Assembly (NCBI RefSeq): GCF_008831285.2
Contig: NC_045141.1
Span: 24,599,315 to 24,663,314, forward strand
Length of the DNA stretch: 64,000 nt
DNA from: Nymphaea colorata
Taxonomy: Eukaryota > Streptophyta > Magnoliopsida > Nymphaeales > Nymphaeaceae
Reading direction: 5' to 3'
Part shown: positions 11,277-20,644 of the stretch, one piece after another
Layout: each line of letters begins with the position of its first letter
Position numbering within the stretch: the first letter of the stretch is position 1
Position numbers and translations under genes: made by a program
Notes under the pieces: generated by a model
The model's database searches: none
Told to the model about the DNA's origin: nothing
The model's input: the letters and a program-made list of their open reading frames with translations, nothing else

Positions 11277-11666
11277 TGATGAAAGTTAACGCAAAATAAA
11301 AAAGTGAGGAGTTGTTTATGAAGAAGGTGAAGGGTTAAACTTGACAAGTGCACATTCACCTTGTCTAATTTAATTTTCAGATTTTGTTTTTAATATGTCA
11401 ATTATGGTCATAGTAGAATCACCAAGAGTCATGTCATTTATTTTTCAATTTTTTTACATGTATATATATGGCCCTTTGGGTTGGCCAAACATGAGTGAGG
11501 AAGGCTTTCAAGTGTGCTCCAAAATTTCTTCTCGTGTGCTTAATCTTTGCTGTGTCATGTCTTGTGACCACTTGAAGAAACAAATGGTGGATTAGTTGTT
11601 GTGTTGCTCTTGTGTTATATTCCTGTCATTTATAGGAACACAAAAAAAAGACGTGTATAGCTAACA
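11277..11666 (+). repeat. 3' LTR of copia element 1
   Basis: Begins TGATGAAAGTTAACGC directly after the polypurine tract and ends TAACA before the TACCA duplication. It is shorter than the 5' LTR because of an internal deletion of about 39 bases. Confidence 0.88.
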
Positions 11667-11704
11667 TACCATGCAAGAATGATTGAGAAGGAGGGAAGGT
11701 GGAG

Positions 11705-11708
<4 letters not shown>

Positions 11709-11748
<40 letters not shown>
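11709..11748. repeat. (AT)n microsatellite
   Basis: Pure AT dinucleotide run of about 40 bases, 40 bases beyond the 3' end of the copia element. Confidence 0.95.
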
Positions 11749-11752
<4 letters not shown>

Positions 11753-14589
11753 GAGGAAGTGATCGATTGTCTGAGTTTAGAAAATAAATTTTTGATCATG
11801 GACGCATCCATCTCTCCCATGCCAATTTTGTATTAATTTTAATTTGACTGCCCTAAAATATCAAAGTTTCTTCCCTTGAAATTTGCCTTACGAGTCCCCT
11901 CAGTCTTGGATCATCATTCTTCTTAAGGTGAGCTTCTTGCAGAAGAGAATGTTGTACTGGAGCTCAGATAAAGAAATGAATCCAGCCTGAGTAGAAATGG
12001 ACACCCCTAGTACCCTTTTCAAGATTCTTCAGTTTTCCTTTGAGTTCAAGAATTCGGGCTCTTGAACCTCTAGCTTAGAAGGAGCTGGTCCTACCGTCTC
12101 TAGGTAAAATATTCAGGATTGAAAACTATTCTATTTTCCTGAGTAATGAACTGAAGAAGTATGGATTTCCTTCCACCAATGTATCCCTCCAAATCATATC
12201 AAACTAGAAAGGATATCAGTTAGGCAGACCAAAGCGCATAACTATTAGCACTCTATTTGATGGTAAAGAATTATACTAAACGAGAATCGGCGAGCATTTA
12301 TGGTAAAGTGGGAGAGGTGGAAGTGGAACTTTATCTTAGCATAAAGAAGGGCTGCTGCTACAATTGGAACAGTCATCAAATGCCATTGCAATAGAGAAGC
12401 GGTGCATTTATCTCTAATACCATATTAAAATCTTAGTCTCCCCACAACCAATCAAGCAATAAACATAATAACCTGAACCCATCGATCAATGACTAATTTA
12501 CATCCATGAACAGTTTCCCTCATTTTCTCAATCATCATATTCAAGCAATGAGCGAGGAGCCGCAGAATATATGTTATTTATGAATGCCTTTGTTACATTT
12601 GGATGTTCTGAATCCTTTTGGAAGAATAATTACAATCAATCATGCATAGTAGATCGATACAGATTTTTCCATTATGATAATATCCTTCCCGTGATTTTGG
12701 GGATTTGCCTTTGTCTAAGTTTATCCTGCTGAGATCCACAAAGAATCAAAGATGACCTTGGTCATGTCAGGCCCACGTGCGGTTTTCGCCTTAAATATTG
12801 AAACTATTGCCCAACGATTGAATTTCCTTTATAATGACAGTTACCTACTTAACTTGTGAGATTGATCATTAGCACTAACCATATAAAAAATGATTTCTTT
12901 ATTGGGAGGAGATAAGAACAAAAAAAAAAAAAGCACCCTCATCTCATCCATATCGTCATTCCCCACATAAAAAAAGTTGGAAACAAGAACAATCATGGAC
13001 ATGAGAGAGAGAGAGAGAGAGAGAGAGAGTTGAGTTGTATGGAATTCAAAAAAGTAATCTGAGTTGTCTTCAAAGTTGGTTCAATTAGTAGTCGACACCG
13101 TCTGTCTGATCTATGCGGCTCAGCAGCCTCCCCAATATGGAGAACACGAATGATTTTTTATTGTTATTACTGTTATTTTCACCTAAATACAGGAGAAGTG
13201 GAAGTTGATTATTTAGCTCATGGTAAGCAACAGTTGCTTCGTGCTCATCGACGAGGTCGGCAAGAACGCAAGGAACAATCCGGGGACCAGCATAACATTT
13301 GCCAAGCTTTGTTGTTTTGTGCGGCATAAACGCCGGCTGCTTTGGACCGTCCTCCTGTTCCTTTCTCCATTTAATGTTCTGTCTTCTGTTTCTTCATGTG
13401 AAAGTTTTGCACCAAATTAAAGCGCCGACGGCGCTCCGGTCGACAGTTTTGGCCGTTCTGATGTCCCTCATCCGGCAGTCTACTATCTCAATATTCAGAC
13501 GGTCAACTTAAGGCTTGGGAAACGCAGGGAGTACATGCACGCCAAGCCACGCCCACCCTATTCATGAATTGTTGAGCTCTTTCAGAAAATTGTTGTTGGG
13601 GTTGAAGAAATACCTCAAAAAAGGCCAAAGTCTCTCCTCCTTGCCTTGCCTCGAGGTTCAGTGTTGTTTAATGAATTTATAGTTATTCCCTTCAATTTGA
13701 GAATAGCATGTGCTAGTGCTTGTAGTATACCGTACTTATAAAAATAAAACTACAAACTTTGACAGTCTGATACACTCCTCAAAGCACATACATCAAGAAA
13801 ATGGACTAAGCCAATTCACATAGGAACCATCGCAGGAGCTTTGTGACGTCCATGTCTTGTGTAAATTTGGATGACTTTTTGTTTGAACTTGAAACAAATT
13901 TACACGTTTTTCGATGCCGACATTAATCAAAGAAATGCATTTTTCTTATCAACAGCAACACCACTCCAGAGAAACGCACTTTGTTCTCAATCTTTCCATA
14001 CGGCAGAGGCCTTTTTCTAAGAAAGAAATTTCAAACCACCATGAATCCAGTCTTCACACTAACTACCCTAAGGGGGAAGAAAGATTTCATCCACATTTCC
14101 CATGCGACACAATTGCTTCTAGGAAAAATTTTGCATGGGGAGACCAATATTCAAACCCGCTCCTGAGCGATCCTCCATTAGAAGTGGGTTTCACGTGAAG
14201 CACATTCGCTTCTTTTGCTTTATTTTCTCCGTCTGTCGCCGATTTCTGGCTCCCATCTTCAAACTTGCGTTGGCTTGGTGCCTTACTAATGGACCCACGG
14301 CCTAACTGTCCAGGTATCATTTGTCATGGGGACAGGAGAGTCCCCACCCGCCCATCCTCTCATGTTCTCACTGCTCGAGACAGTGATGGACAAGAAGTCA
14401 AAGCTCCCCAAGTTCCCATGAGCCCGTCCTTATCATGCATATGAGTTTATGTACGTAGATCCGATTCGGACCGGACTACCGATTTCACTACTCAAATTAT
14501 ATTTAAACAATAGTTTAGACAATACCAGATCCGATTGTAATGTCGTAAATAATGCTGTCGATCCGATACACCTAAGCGTGTTTGTCTGG
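11749..14589. other. Intergenic, duplicated block and (GA)n
   Basis: About 12540-12740 is a diverged copy of 5885-6080. A (GA)n run lies at 13003-13029. Open frames around 13085-13511 show no recognisable protein and overlap one another on both strands, so I do not call them. Remaining sequence is AT-rich and featureless to the eye. Confidence 0.5.
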
Positions 14590-14781
14590 GTAAGCCTGAG
14601 CACCGGGCTGGGCACCCGGTGCTCAGCTCAACTCAAGTTCAGGTCGGGCTCGGGCTTAGGTTTTATTGGTCGGGCTGGCCCGAGCCTAGGTGTCAGGTGT
14701 CGGGCCGGCCCAAGCTTGGGTGTTGGGTTGGCTCGAGCCCAGCTCCTTATCGGGTTGGGCCGGCTCGATGCTCAGGCTTAC
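14590..14781. mobile_element. GGGCCGG-rich TIR element (MITE-like)
   Basis: Termini are near-perfect inverted repeats: GTAAGCCTGAGCACCGGGC at the left and, inverted, GTAAGCCTGAGCATCGAGC at the right. The interior is a run of GGGC/GGCC words quite unlike the AT-rich flanks, similar in style to the MITE at 3893. No 8-bp duplication is evident, so the exact boundary and family are uncertain. No coding capacity. Confidence 0.6.
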
Positions 14782-14994
14782 TGATGAGAACCAAATTTGG
14801 TATCAATAAAACAACTAAGGTTTTTATGAGACCCGTGGCCCATTTAGAACCACATTGTTCATCACTATTTTCTTCTCAAACTTGATTTTGACAATGGAGA
14901 GATTATATATTCGAGGTTGGAAGATTCAGAATCAATTTGAGTCACAAGCAAGCAGTGAGGGCAAAAGCGGACACTTTCAAACATCATTTAGCAG

Positions 14995-15207
14995 CAAGGG
15001 GTAGAGCCAGATATTTTTCATGGAGGAAGTCAAATTAAAGTTTCTAAATTTTGACTAAAGTTTCTAAATTTTGACTAAAGCTGAAATATCAATTTTTTCA
15101 AAATTTTTATATAAAAGAGATATTTTAAAATTTACATATAAATTTTTGAATTTTTTTTTTGAGGTGGGGCTAACGTCCATGACGACCTTACCTTGGCTCT
15201 GCTCCTA
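14995..15207. mobile_element. hAT-like MITE (213 bp) with TSD TTTAGCAG
   Basis: Left end CAAGGGGTAGAGCCAGATATT, right end (inverted) TAGGAGCAGAGCCAAGG, flanked by TTTAGCAG at 14987-14994 and 15208-15215 (the preceding A also matches). The interior is A/T-rich with a duplicated GTTTCTAAATTTTGACTAAA near 15040-15079. It shares its first ~70 bases with the element at 16135. Non-coding and non-autonomous. Confidence 0.85.
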
Positions 15208-15380
15208 TTTAGCAGGTATTAATGATGGCCAGAATAAGAATAAAGAGCGAACTTCTTTCTTTGAGTGCCATGAGTTTAATTTGTGGGAACAAAATTGATT
15301 AAAACCATAAGATGTGTAGAGAAATTAATTTCCATGAAAACTTTTCCAATGTTTAATAACCAAGCAGATACTTCCAAAAG

Positions 15381-15918
15381 GCTTTCGTCGCGTAGCAAAT
15401 CAGACTTTTTTTGTGTGTCTCGACAACTTATTCCACGTTAGGCAAATTAACGTACTCCTAATAGTTTACTCCAGAAAGGCAGTGCTGTTTTGGAATACTC
15501 GTAGTGCTGTTTTGGAATACTTCAGCCTTGACGTGAAATTATATATATATATATATATGTATATATATAAATTTGTAAAGACCAGACACTTAGGTTTGGG
15601 ATAAATACCAGAACCTTTATCTTTTTGTTAAAAAAATATTTTAAATAAAAGATAAACGTCCTAATATATTTATATAAACTATTTTGATTTAAAACATGTT
15701 GTTTTTATGAAAAATGTTGATTTTTCTATTGTCAAAATGTTGAAGCTATGAGAGCCATTCATTTTATAAAAACTCACACCAAAAAATTGATCAACTTGAC
15801 ATATATTTTGCATCAACTTATAAGATCATATTTGTAAGGTTGGATTGCAAGAAAACACTTTCAAAAGAATATGCTTTTTTGTTCCTAACCTATTGGTTGG
15901 TCTGGTTTTTGCTAATCA

Positions 15919-15968
<50 letters not shown>

Positions 15969-16111
15969 GAAACGGTGGTACAAATTACACGTGGAGGCTG
16001 TAGTATTGGAAAACAGCACTACCTTTGTGGAGTAAACTATTACGAGTATGTTAATTTGCCTAACCTTTGTTGTTGACACACAAAAAAGTCTGATTTCCTA
16101 CATGATCAAAG
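15381..16111. mobile_element. Fold-back element with long inverted arms
   Basis: The arm at about 15391-15540 is the reverse complement, with modest divergence, of 15983-16101; matched landmarks are AAATCAGACTTTTTT, GTGTGTC, TTAGGCAAATTAAC, TAATAGTTTACTCCA and AGTGCTGTTTT. A weaker match extends outward to about 15381 and 16111. The left arm carries one extra tandem copy of a ~22-base unit (AGTGCTGTTTTGGAATACT). Each arm is followed on its inner side by a TA array (15541-15568 and 15923-15966). The ~350-base AT-rich centre encodes nothing recognisable. Long arms suggest a fold-back or Mutator-like non-autonomous transposon. No target duplication was found. Confidence 0.78.
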
Positions 16112-16134
16112 GGAAATGTTTGGCCAGTCTACAA

Positions 16135-16515
16135 CTAAGGGCGTAGCAGTAATTTTTCATGAGGAGGGCCAAATTAAAGTTTTTAAATTTTGATTAAGGT
16201 CGAAATATTATTTTTCAAAATTTTATATAGAACAAGTGAAACTTTTTAAAATTTACATGTAAATTTTTATAATTTATTTTTTTGAGGTGGGGCGAGGGCC
16301 CATGCAGGGAGGGGCACAATGAGGATTTTTTTAGGAGTGGGCCAAAGAGTCGAACAAACTTATTCGGGTAGGGCCAAACTAAATAAGAATCTAAAAAATA
16401 CATTACGCAACTACAAATTTTCAATTTTTTTAATGTATTTTTTTTTCAATTAGTTGGGATGGGGCCACGGCCCGGGCCCCCTTCCCTTCGCCCCTACATG
16501 CGGGCCTCCTCCTCT
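16135..16515. mobile_element. hAT-like MITE (381 bp) with TSD GTCTACAA
   Basis: Flanked by GTCTACAA at 16127-16134 and 16516-16523. Left end CTAAGGGCGTAGCAG and inverted right end AGAGGAGGAGGCC are both degenerate versions of the CAGGGGCGGAGCC-type terminus. The first ~130 bases (TTTTTCATGAGGAGG, AAATTAAAGTTTTTAAATTT) match the 14995 element. GGGCC-rich patches near 16290 and 16460 are internal. No coding capacity. Confidence 0.72.
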
Positions 16516-17383
16516 GTCTACAATGAACATGATTTTAGGTCAGCCCTATGAGGAATTAAACGCTGGGCAAGAAGTGTACATTGGCATGTCTCGCATGTCT
16601 CTTATTCGATATCAGTGGGTGCTATTCTTTTTTGATAGCATTAAGACTTCAACCAAGGGGTGTTAAACACTGGCTTTAAGATGGATTGTTGGTTGTTCTC
16701 CTTCTCCTCCTTTCTCTTTCTCTTTGCGTGTGTGCATGCCGGGCAGGGAGGCAGAGGCTTTCATACTTATTATTAATGAAGTTTAGTGTGTTGTTATGAG
16801 AACACTTAACAACTTTGTGCCCAACACCAAACACAAGAGAGGGAGAGAGGAGGGCAATTACAACACTCGACCACTGCCCTCATAACATCAACATGCCACC
16901 CAATATTCCTGTGTGTTTTGGAGACAGTAATCTAAGCACTGGAACACACACAGAGAGAGAGAGAGAGATGCTGAAGCAGAATACCAAAACAATCCCGTTC
17001 TTCGCATCAACGTGGGGAAGGCACGAATGGGAAGAATAAAGCTTGCTACTTTTCCAGCGAAACAAGAGCAGAAGGGTGGCTATTAAAATCTAGACAAGTA
17101 GTCATGGCCAAGTAGGCATCCACCAAAGGTTTGAGAACCAGATCATCCATGTTGAGTGGGTCTGCATTTTGTATCATTTCTTTGTATTAGTGGCAGAGCA
17201 AAAAAAAAAAAAATGGCTATTAAAAATAAAGAAATTTTAAAAGACCAGTCATCATGTGGCTCCCTACTTCAACAAGATAAGGTCCAATCTCATAGTCGAA
17301 GTTATTCTTCACGGTTTTCTGGTTGTCCTACTTCCTCACCCTTAATCTGCGTCACTTGGCGTCACATCTAATCATGCTCAACT

Positions 17384-17384
<1 letters not shown>

Positions 17385-17446
<62 letters not shown>
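17385..17446. repeat. (TAA)n microsatellite
   Basis: About twenty pure TAA units in a row. Confidence 0.95.
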
Positions 17447-17527
17447 GAGATTAAAATTTACTTTAGAAACACACCAATCTTCTTAAAATAATTCGCTGTA
17501 AAGTTCCTAAGGTGAATGACCTAGTGA

Positions 17528-17815
17528 TATTGTTTGACAATTGTGACATAACATATTATTGTTACTGCCTAAAAGAAAAGAAATTGATTTGGTACAGTGT
17601 TTTATGAATCTACTGGGACGAGCGAGTTTCATGAAACAATAACAATGCATTGTTGTTGTTAAACGCCCCCAAAAGAACTGTTGGATAATAAGGGTACTCA
17701 CATGCTTCATAAATTGAGCTGACTTATGAAATGGTAGTTCTAGTGTTTCATGAATCAACTCCATCTATAAAGCATATTCATGAGACACTTATAAAATGTT
17801 TCTATTGCCAAACAG
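17528..17815. mobile_element. Possible degraded hAT-like MITE
   Basis: The left end TATTGTTTGACAATTG and the inverse of the right end (GACTGTTTGGCAATAG) match over about 13 of 16 bases. GACCTA lies just outside both ends, but not at a fixed distance, so the duplication is not convincing. The interior is palindrome-rich (several TTCATGAAAC-like words) and an open frame across it has no recognisable similarity. Confidence 0.35.
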
Positions 17816-19167
17816 TCCAAAAAAGTAGACCTAACTTTGATTAATTTTCACATGCAAAAATATGCAAATTTGATCATGAGAATCAAAAATATCCTCCATG
17901 CTCCCACTTGGCCAACCCCTTTGGGCTTCTTTGGAAAAGAAAAAAAAAGGGAGAGAGACCAAACTATGACTAACTTTAAAATTAATTCTCAAGGAAAAAA
18001 AAAGGTTAAAAAAATACGAAATTGTGACTCTAAGTTCATTTTGTTATTTCTTAATCATAGGGCCTTGCTGAATTTGGATGACAACTGCAATATAAGATGC
18101 ATCCCCCCACCATGTTCAGCATCCCGTCGCTTGATCAAGTTCAATGCTTCATGCGGCGGCCGATCATGGTTTATAATTCTTTATAACTTTCGGGGGTTGG
18201 ATGCCTCTCTACGCCTCCATTAATGCCATGTGAATTTCTGCACACTTCTCCATATGCTCCCTTCAAGTTGACAGAAAAAAAAAAAAAAAAAAAAACACTA
18301 TTTTGTTGGGATTAAACACTATTTTTTTAAACGCTATTTTGTACATGTCGTAAACTACTTACTATTGGATGATTGCTGCTGCAATGCAAGATAAGCTTCT
18401 TTCCACGATCAGGACAGGAACGTCATCCGGAGAAATTGCAGGCTTTTATGACGGGACGGCAGTCACTTATCCACGAGATGTATGAATTTCTTCTCTCCCG
18501 TCTCCCATCTCTTCACATGGCGTGAAACCATCCTTTAGATTGACATGAGAAAGTGAGCTAGAGCGTCGGCCACATGTTCTTATCTCTGAAAATAAATAAT
18601 ACGGCCACCTGTCTTGAGGGATACAGCTTAAATACATGCCTTGAATTCGGTGAATTTTTTATGTGCAAGTTAAAGTTGGTGGAGATCTTACGACCTGATA
18701 TTTATATAATTTTAAATCTTACAAGCAAGAAGGAACTGCCATGCTAAAAGAAAACAAAAAGATGAAATGATAAAATAGTATGTAAAAGATAATCGAACCG
18801 AATGTGAATACGTCTCACGCAGTCAGTCGTTTGGTCCTCATGTCATCTGTCCCGTACAAATCAACTTCAAGCATGTGAGGGAAACACTAGTCCCCAAAAT
18901 CAGGTGATGAAGTCAATATTCTCCGGTAATTTTTGAGAAATTCGTTTCGGCGTCCCAAAATTTTTCCCCGATCTCACTGGGGCGCACAAATCACAATCCC
19001 TTTTCTTTTTTTCTTTTTTCCGATACACGGCTTCCCAAATCCCAATCTGGAACCACAAGTTGGAAAGTTGACAGCATAAATGTAAAGATATCTGCGCTTC
19101 ATGGTATTATGTCTAAGTAGTGGTCACTTAAATGGAAAATAGAAATTGTTGGCCGATTACGCGGGTC

Positions 19168-19196
19168 CACGTGTCTACTACTTGGTCTATATAAGG
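19168..19196 (+). promoter_or_regulatory. G-box and TATA box of UGT copy 2
   Basis: CACGTG at 19168-19173 and TATATAAGG at 19188-19196, 60 bases before the ATG at 19256. This spacing is normal for a plant TATA promoter with a short leader. No upstream ATG lies between the TATA box and the start codon. The G-box suggests bZIP or bHLH control, by inference only. Confidence 0.65.
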
Positions 19197-19255
19197 ACGG
19201 ACCAACAGCAGACCAACAAAAAGCAGCGTCTCTAAGTTGCACACCACACGACAAC

Positions 19256-20644
19256 ATGTGCCGTGTGCGAGATCCGGCGGTGGTGGTGCTGATGCTCCCC
19301 TTCCCTGCGCAGGGCCACCTGACCCCTCTCCTCCATTTCTCCCGCCTCCTCGCCCTCCGCCGCCTTCCCGTCGTCTTCATCAGCTCATCCGCCCATAACC
19401 GGCAGGCCAAGCTCCGGCTGCAGGGCTGGAACTTGGCTTCCTTCCCCTCCATCTCCTTCCACGACCTCCCCCTCCCTCCCTTTCCGGTACCAGAACCGGA
19501 CCCCGAGTCGGTCATCAAGTTCCCCGCCCACCTCCAGCCGATCTTCGACGTCTCGGACATGCTCCGAGACCCGCTGGACCAACTGCTGGGCTCGCTGGCG
19601 GCGTCGTCCAGGCGCGTCGTCATCGTGCACGACCCGCTCATGTCCTACGCCGCGGAACTCGGGTCCAGGTACGCCAACGTTGAGGCCTTCGCCTTTAGGT
19701 GCGTCAGCGCCTTCTCCTCCCTTTCTTTCCAACTCAACCAGCGGAGGGATCCAAAGCCGGCCAGAGAGGGTCTGCATCTGGTGTCGCCAGAGGGCTGCTT
19801 CACCAAAGAGTTCCTGGAGTTCGTCCACCGCCGCCACCATGCCGTCCCACTGACCGCCGGCGAAATCTTCAACACGTTCGATGAGATGGAGGGCGAGTTC
19901 ATGGAGAAGCTGACGGAGATGCCACGGTACGAAAATCGAAAGATATGGGGCATAGGACCCATCTTCCCGATCCAATTGACAAAGCGTTCGGATCCGAAAC
20001 CGGGTCTGTTCAATTGGCTGGACATGCAACCGGACCGGTCCGTTCTTTACGTCTCGTTCGGGTCGAACTCGTCGCTGTCGTCGGCTCAGGTCTCGGAGCT
20101 CGCCGCCGGGCTGGAGCAGACTGGCAAGAGGTTCCTCTGGGTCCTCCGAGCAGCGGATCGAGGTAATATTTTCAAGAAGGGAACCAGACCCGAGATCCAC
20201 TTGCCCGAGGGGTTTGAGCAGCGGGTCCGCGGATCGGGTCTCGTGGTGAGAGGGTGGGCTCCGCAGCTGGAGATCTTGAGCCACGGCGCCGTGGGTGGGT
20301 TCCTCAGCCACTGCGGGTGGAACTCCTGCATGGAGAGCTTGAGCCTGGGCGTGCCGCTGGCGACTTGGCCGCTGCACTCGGACCAGCCGGCTAATGCGCA
20401 GCTGGTGACGGAGGTGCTGAAGGTCGGCGTGGTGGTGAGGGCGTGGGGAGGAGGAGCTGAGGAGGTGGTAACGGCCGGGAAGATAGAGAAGGCGGTAAGG
20501 CGGCTGATGGCGGACACGCCGGAGGCCGAAGCGATCCGAGAGAGATCGGCAAAGGTGCGAGATGCGGCTCGGGGTGCGTGGGCTCCCTCTGGATCATCTA
20601 CTGCTGCCTTAGACTCCTTCATACGCTTGGTAACCAGAGCATAG
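19256..20644 (+). CDS. UGT93-type zeatin O-glycosyltransferase-like, complete
   Basis: Intronless gene of 462 codons, the usual length for family 1 plant glycosyltransferases. The start ATG has A at -3 and follows a TATA box at proper distance. Residue His21 in PFPAQGHL is the expected catalytic base, and Asp126 in VVIVHDPLMS is placed for the activating Asp. WGIGPIF lies near 231 and the SVLYVSFGS loop near 262-270. The 44-residue PSPG box runs from Trp334 to Gln377 and ends PLHSDQ, followed by ANAQLVTEVLKVG, as in zeatin O-glucosyl/xylosyltransferases. The enzyme would transfer a sugar from UDP-sugar to a hydroxyl, probably on a cytokinin-like acceptor in the cytosol. No organelle signal is seen. 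GC content is far above the flanks. Acceptor and sugar donor remain uncertain. Confidence 0.93.
   Translation: MCRVRDPAVVVLMLPFPAQGHLTPLLHFSRLLALRRLPVVFISSSAHNRQAKLRLQGWNLASFPSISFHDLPLPPFPVPEPDPESVIKFPAHLQPIFDVSDMLRDPLDQLLGSLAASSRRVVIVHDPLMSYAAELGSRYANVEAFAFRCVSAFSSLSFQLNQRRDPKPAREGLHLVSPEGCFTKEFLEFVHRRHHAVPLTAGEIFNTFDEMEGEFMEKLTEMPRYENRKIWGIGPIFPIQLTKRSDPKPGLFNWLDMQPDRSVLYVSFGSNSSLSSAQVSELAAGLEQTGKRFLWVLRAADRGNIFKKGTRPEIHLPEGFEQRVRGSGLVVRGWAPQLEILSHGAVGGFLSHCGWNSCMESLSLGVPLATWPLHSDQPANAQLVTEVLKVGVVVRAWGGGAEEVVTAGKIEKAVRRLMADTPEAEAIRERSAKVRDAARGAWAPSGSSTAALDSFIRLVTRA

Larger units (their letters stand above)
6763..11666 (+). mobile_element. Ty1/copia LTR retrotransposon, decayed
   Basis: Complete element structure: 5' LTR 6763-7204, tRNA-Met-type primer site at 7206, gag, protease, integrase, reverse transcriptase and RNase H in copia order, polypurine tract AAGGGGAAG at 11268-11276, and 3' LTR 11277-11666. 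It is flanked by TACCA at 6758-6762 and 11667-11671. The coding region has several stops and frame changes, many of the form CGA to TGA or TGG to TGA, as expected for methylated, deaminated repeats. The element cannot encode a full polyprotein and is non-autonomous today. It sits in the intergenic DNA of the UGT cluster on the + strand. Confidence 0.93.
16524..19100. other. Intergenic upstream of UGT copy 2
   Basis: No recognisable gene. Contains an AAT microsatellite (17385-17446), a poly-A run near 18270-18293, and a possible degraded TIR element at about 17528-17815. Confidence 0.5.

Noticed and set aside
13085-13511. Overlapping 66-80 codon frames on both strands
   Set aside because: They overlap each other in opposite senses, have no known motif, and are within the length expected by chance.
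17507-17764. 85-codon minus-strand frame with repeated HETLE/FMK words
   Set aside because: The region is palindrome-rich and better explained as a degraded TIR element; no protein similarity.
19385-20377. Long open frame (330 codons) on the minus strand across the UGT at 19256
   Set aside because: It lies entirely within a strongly supported + strand UGT, is Pro/Arg/Leu-rich as expected of an antisense frame in GC-rich coding DNA, and shows no domain.
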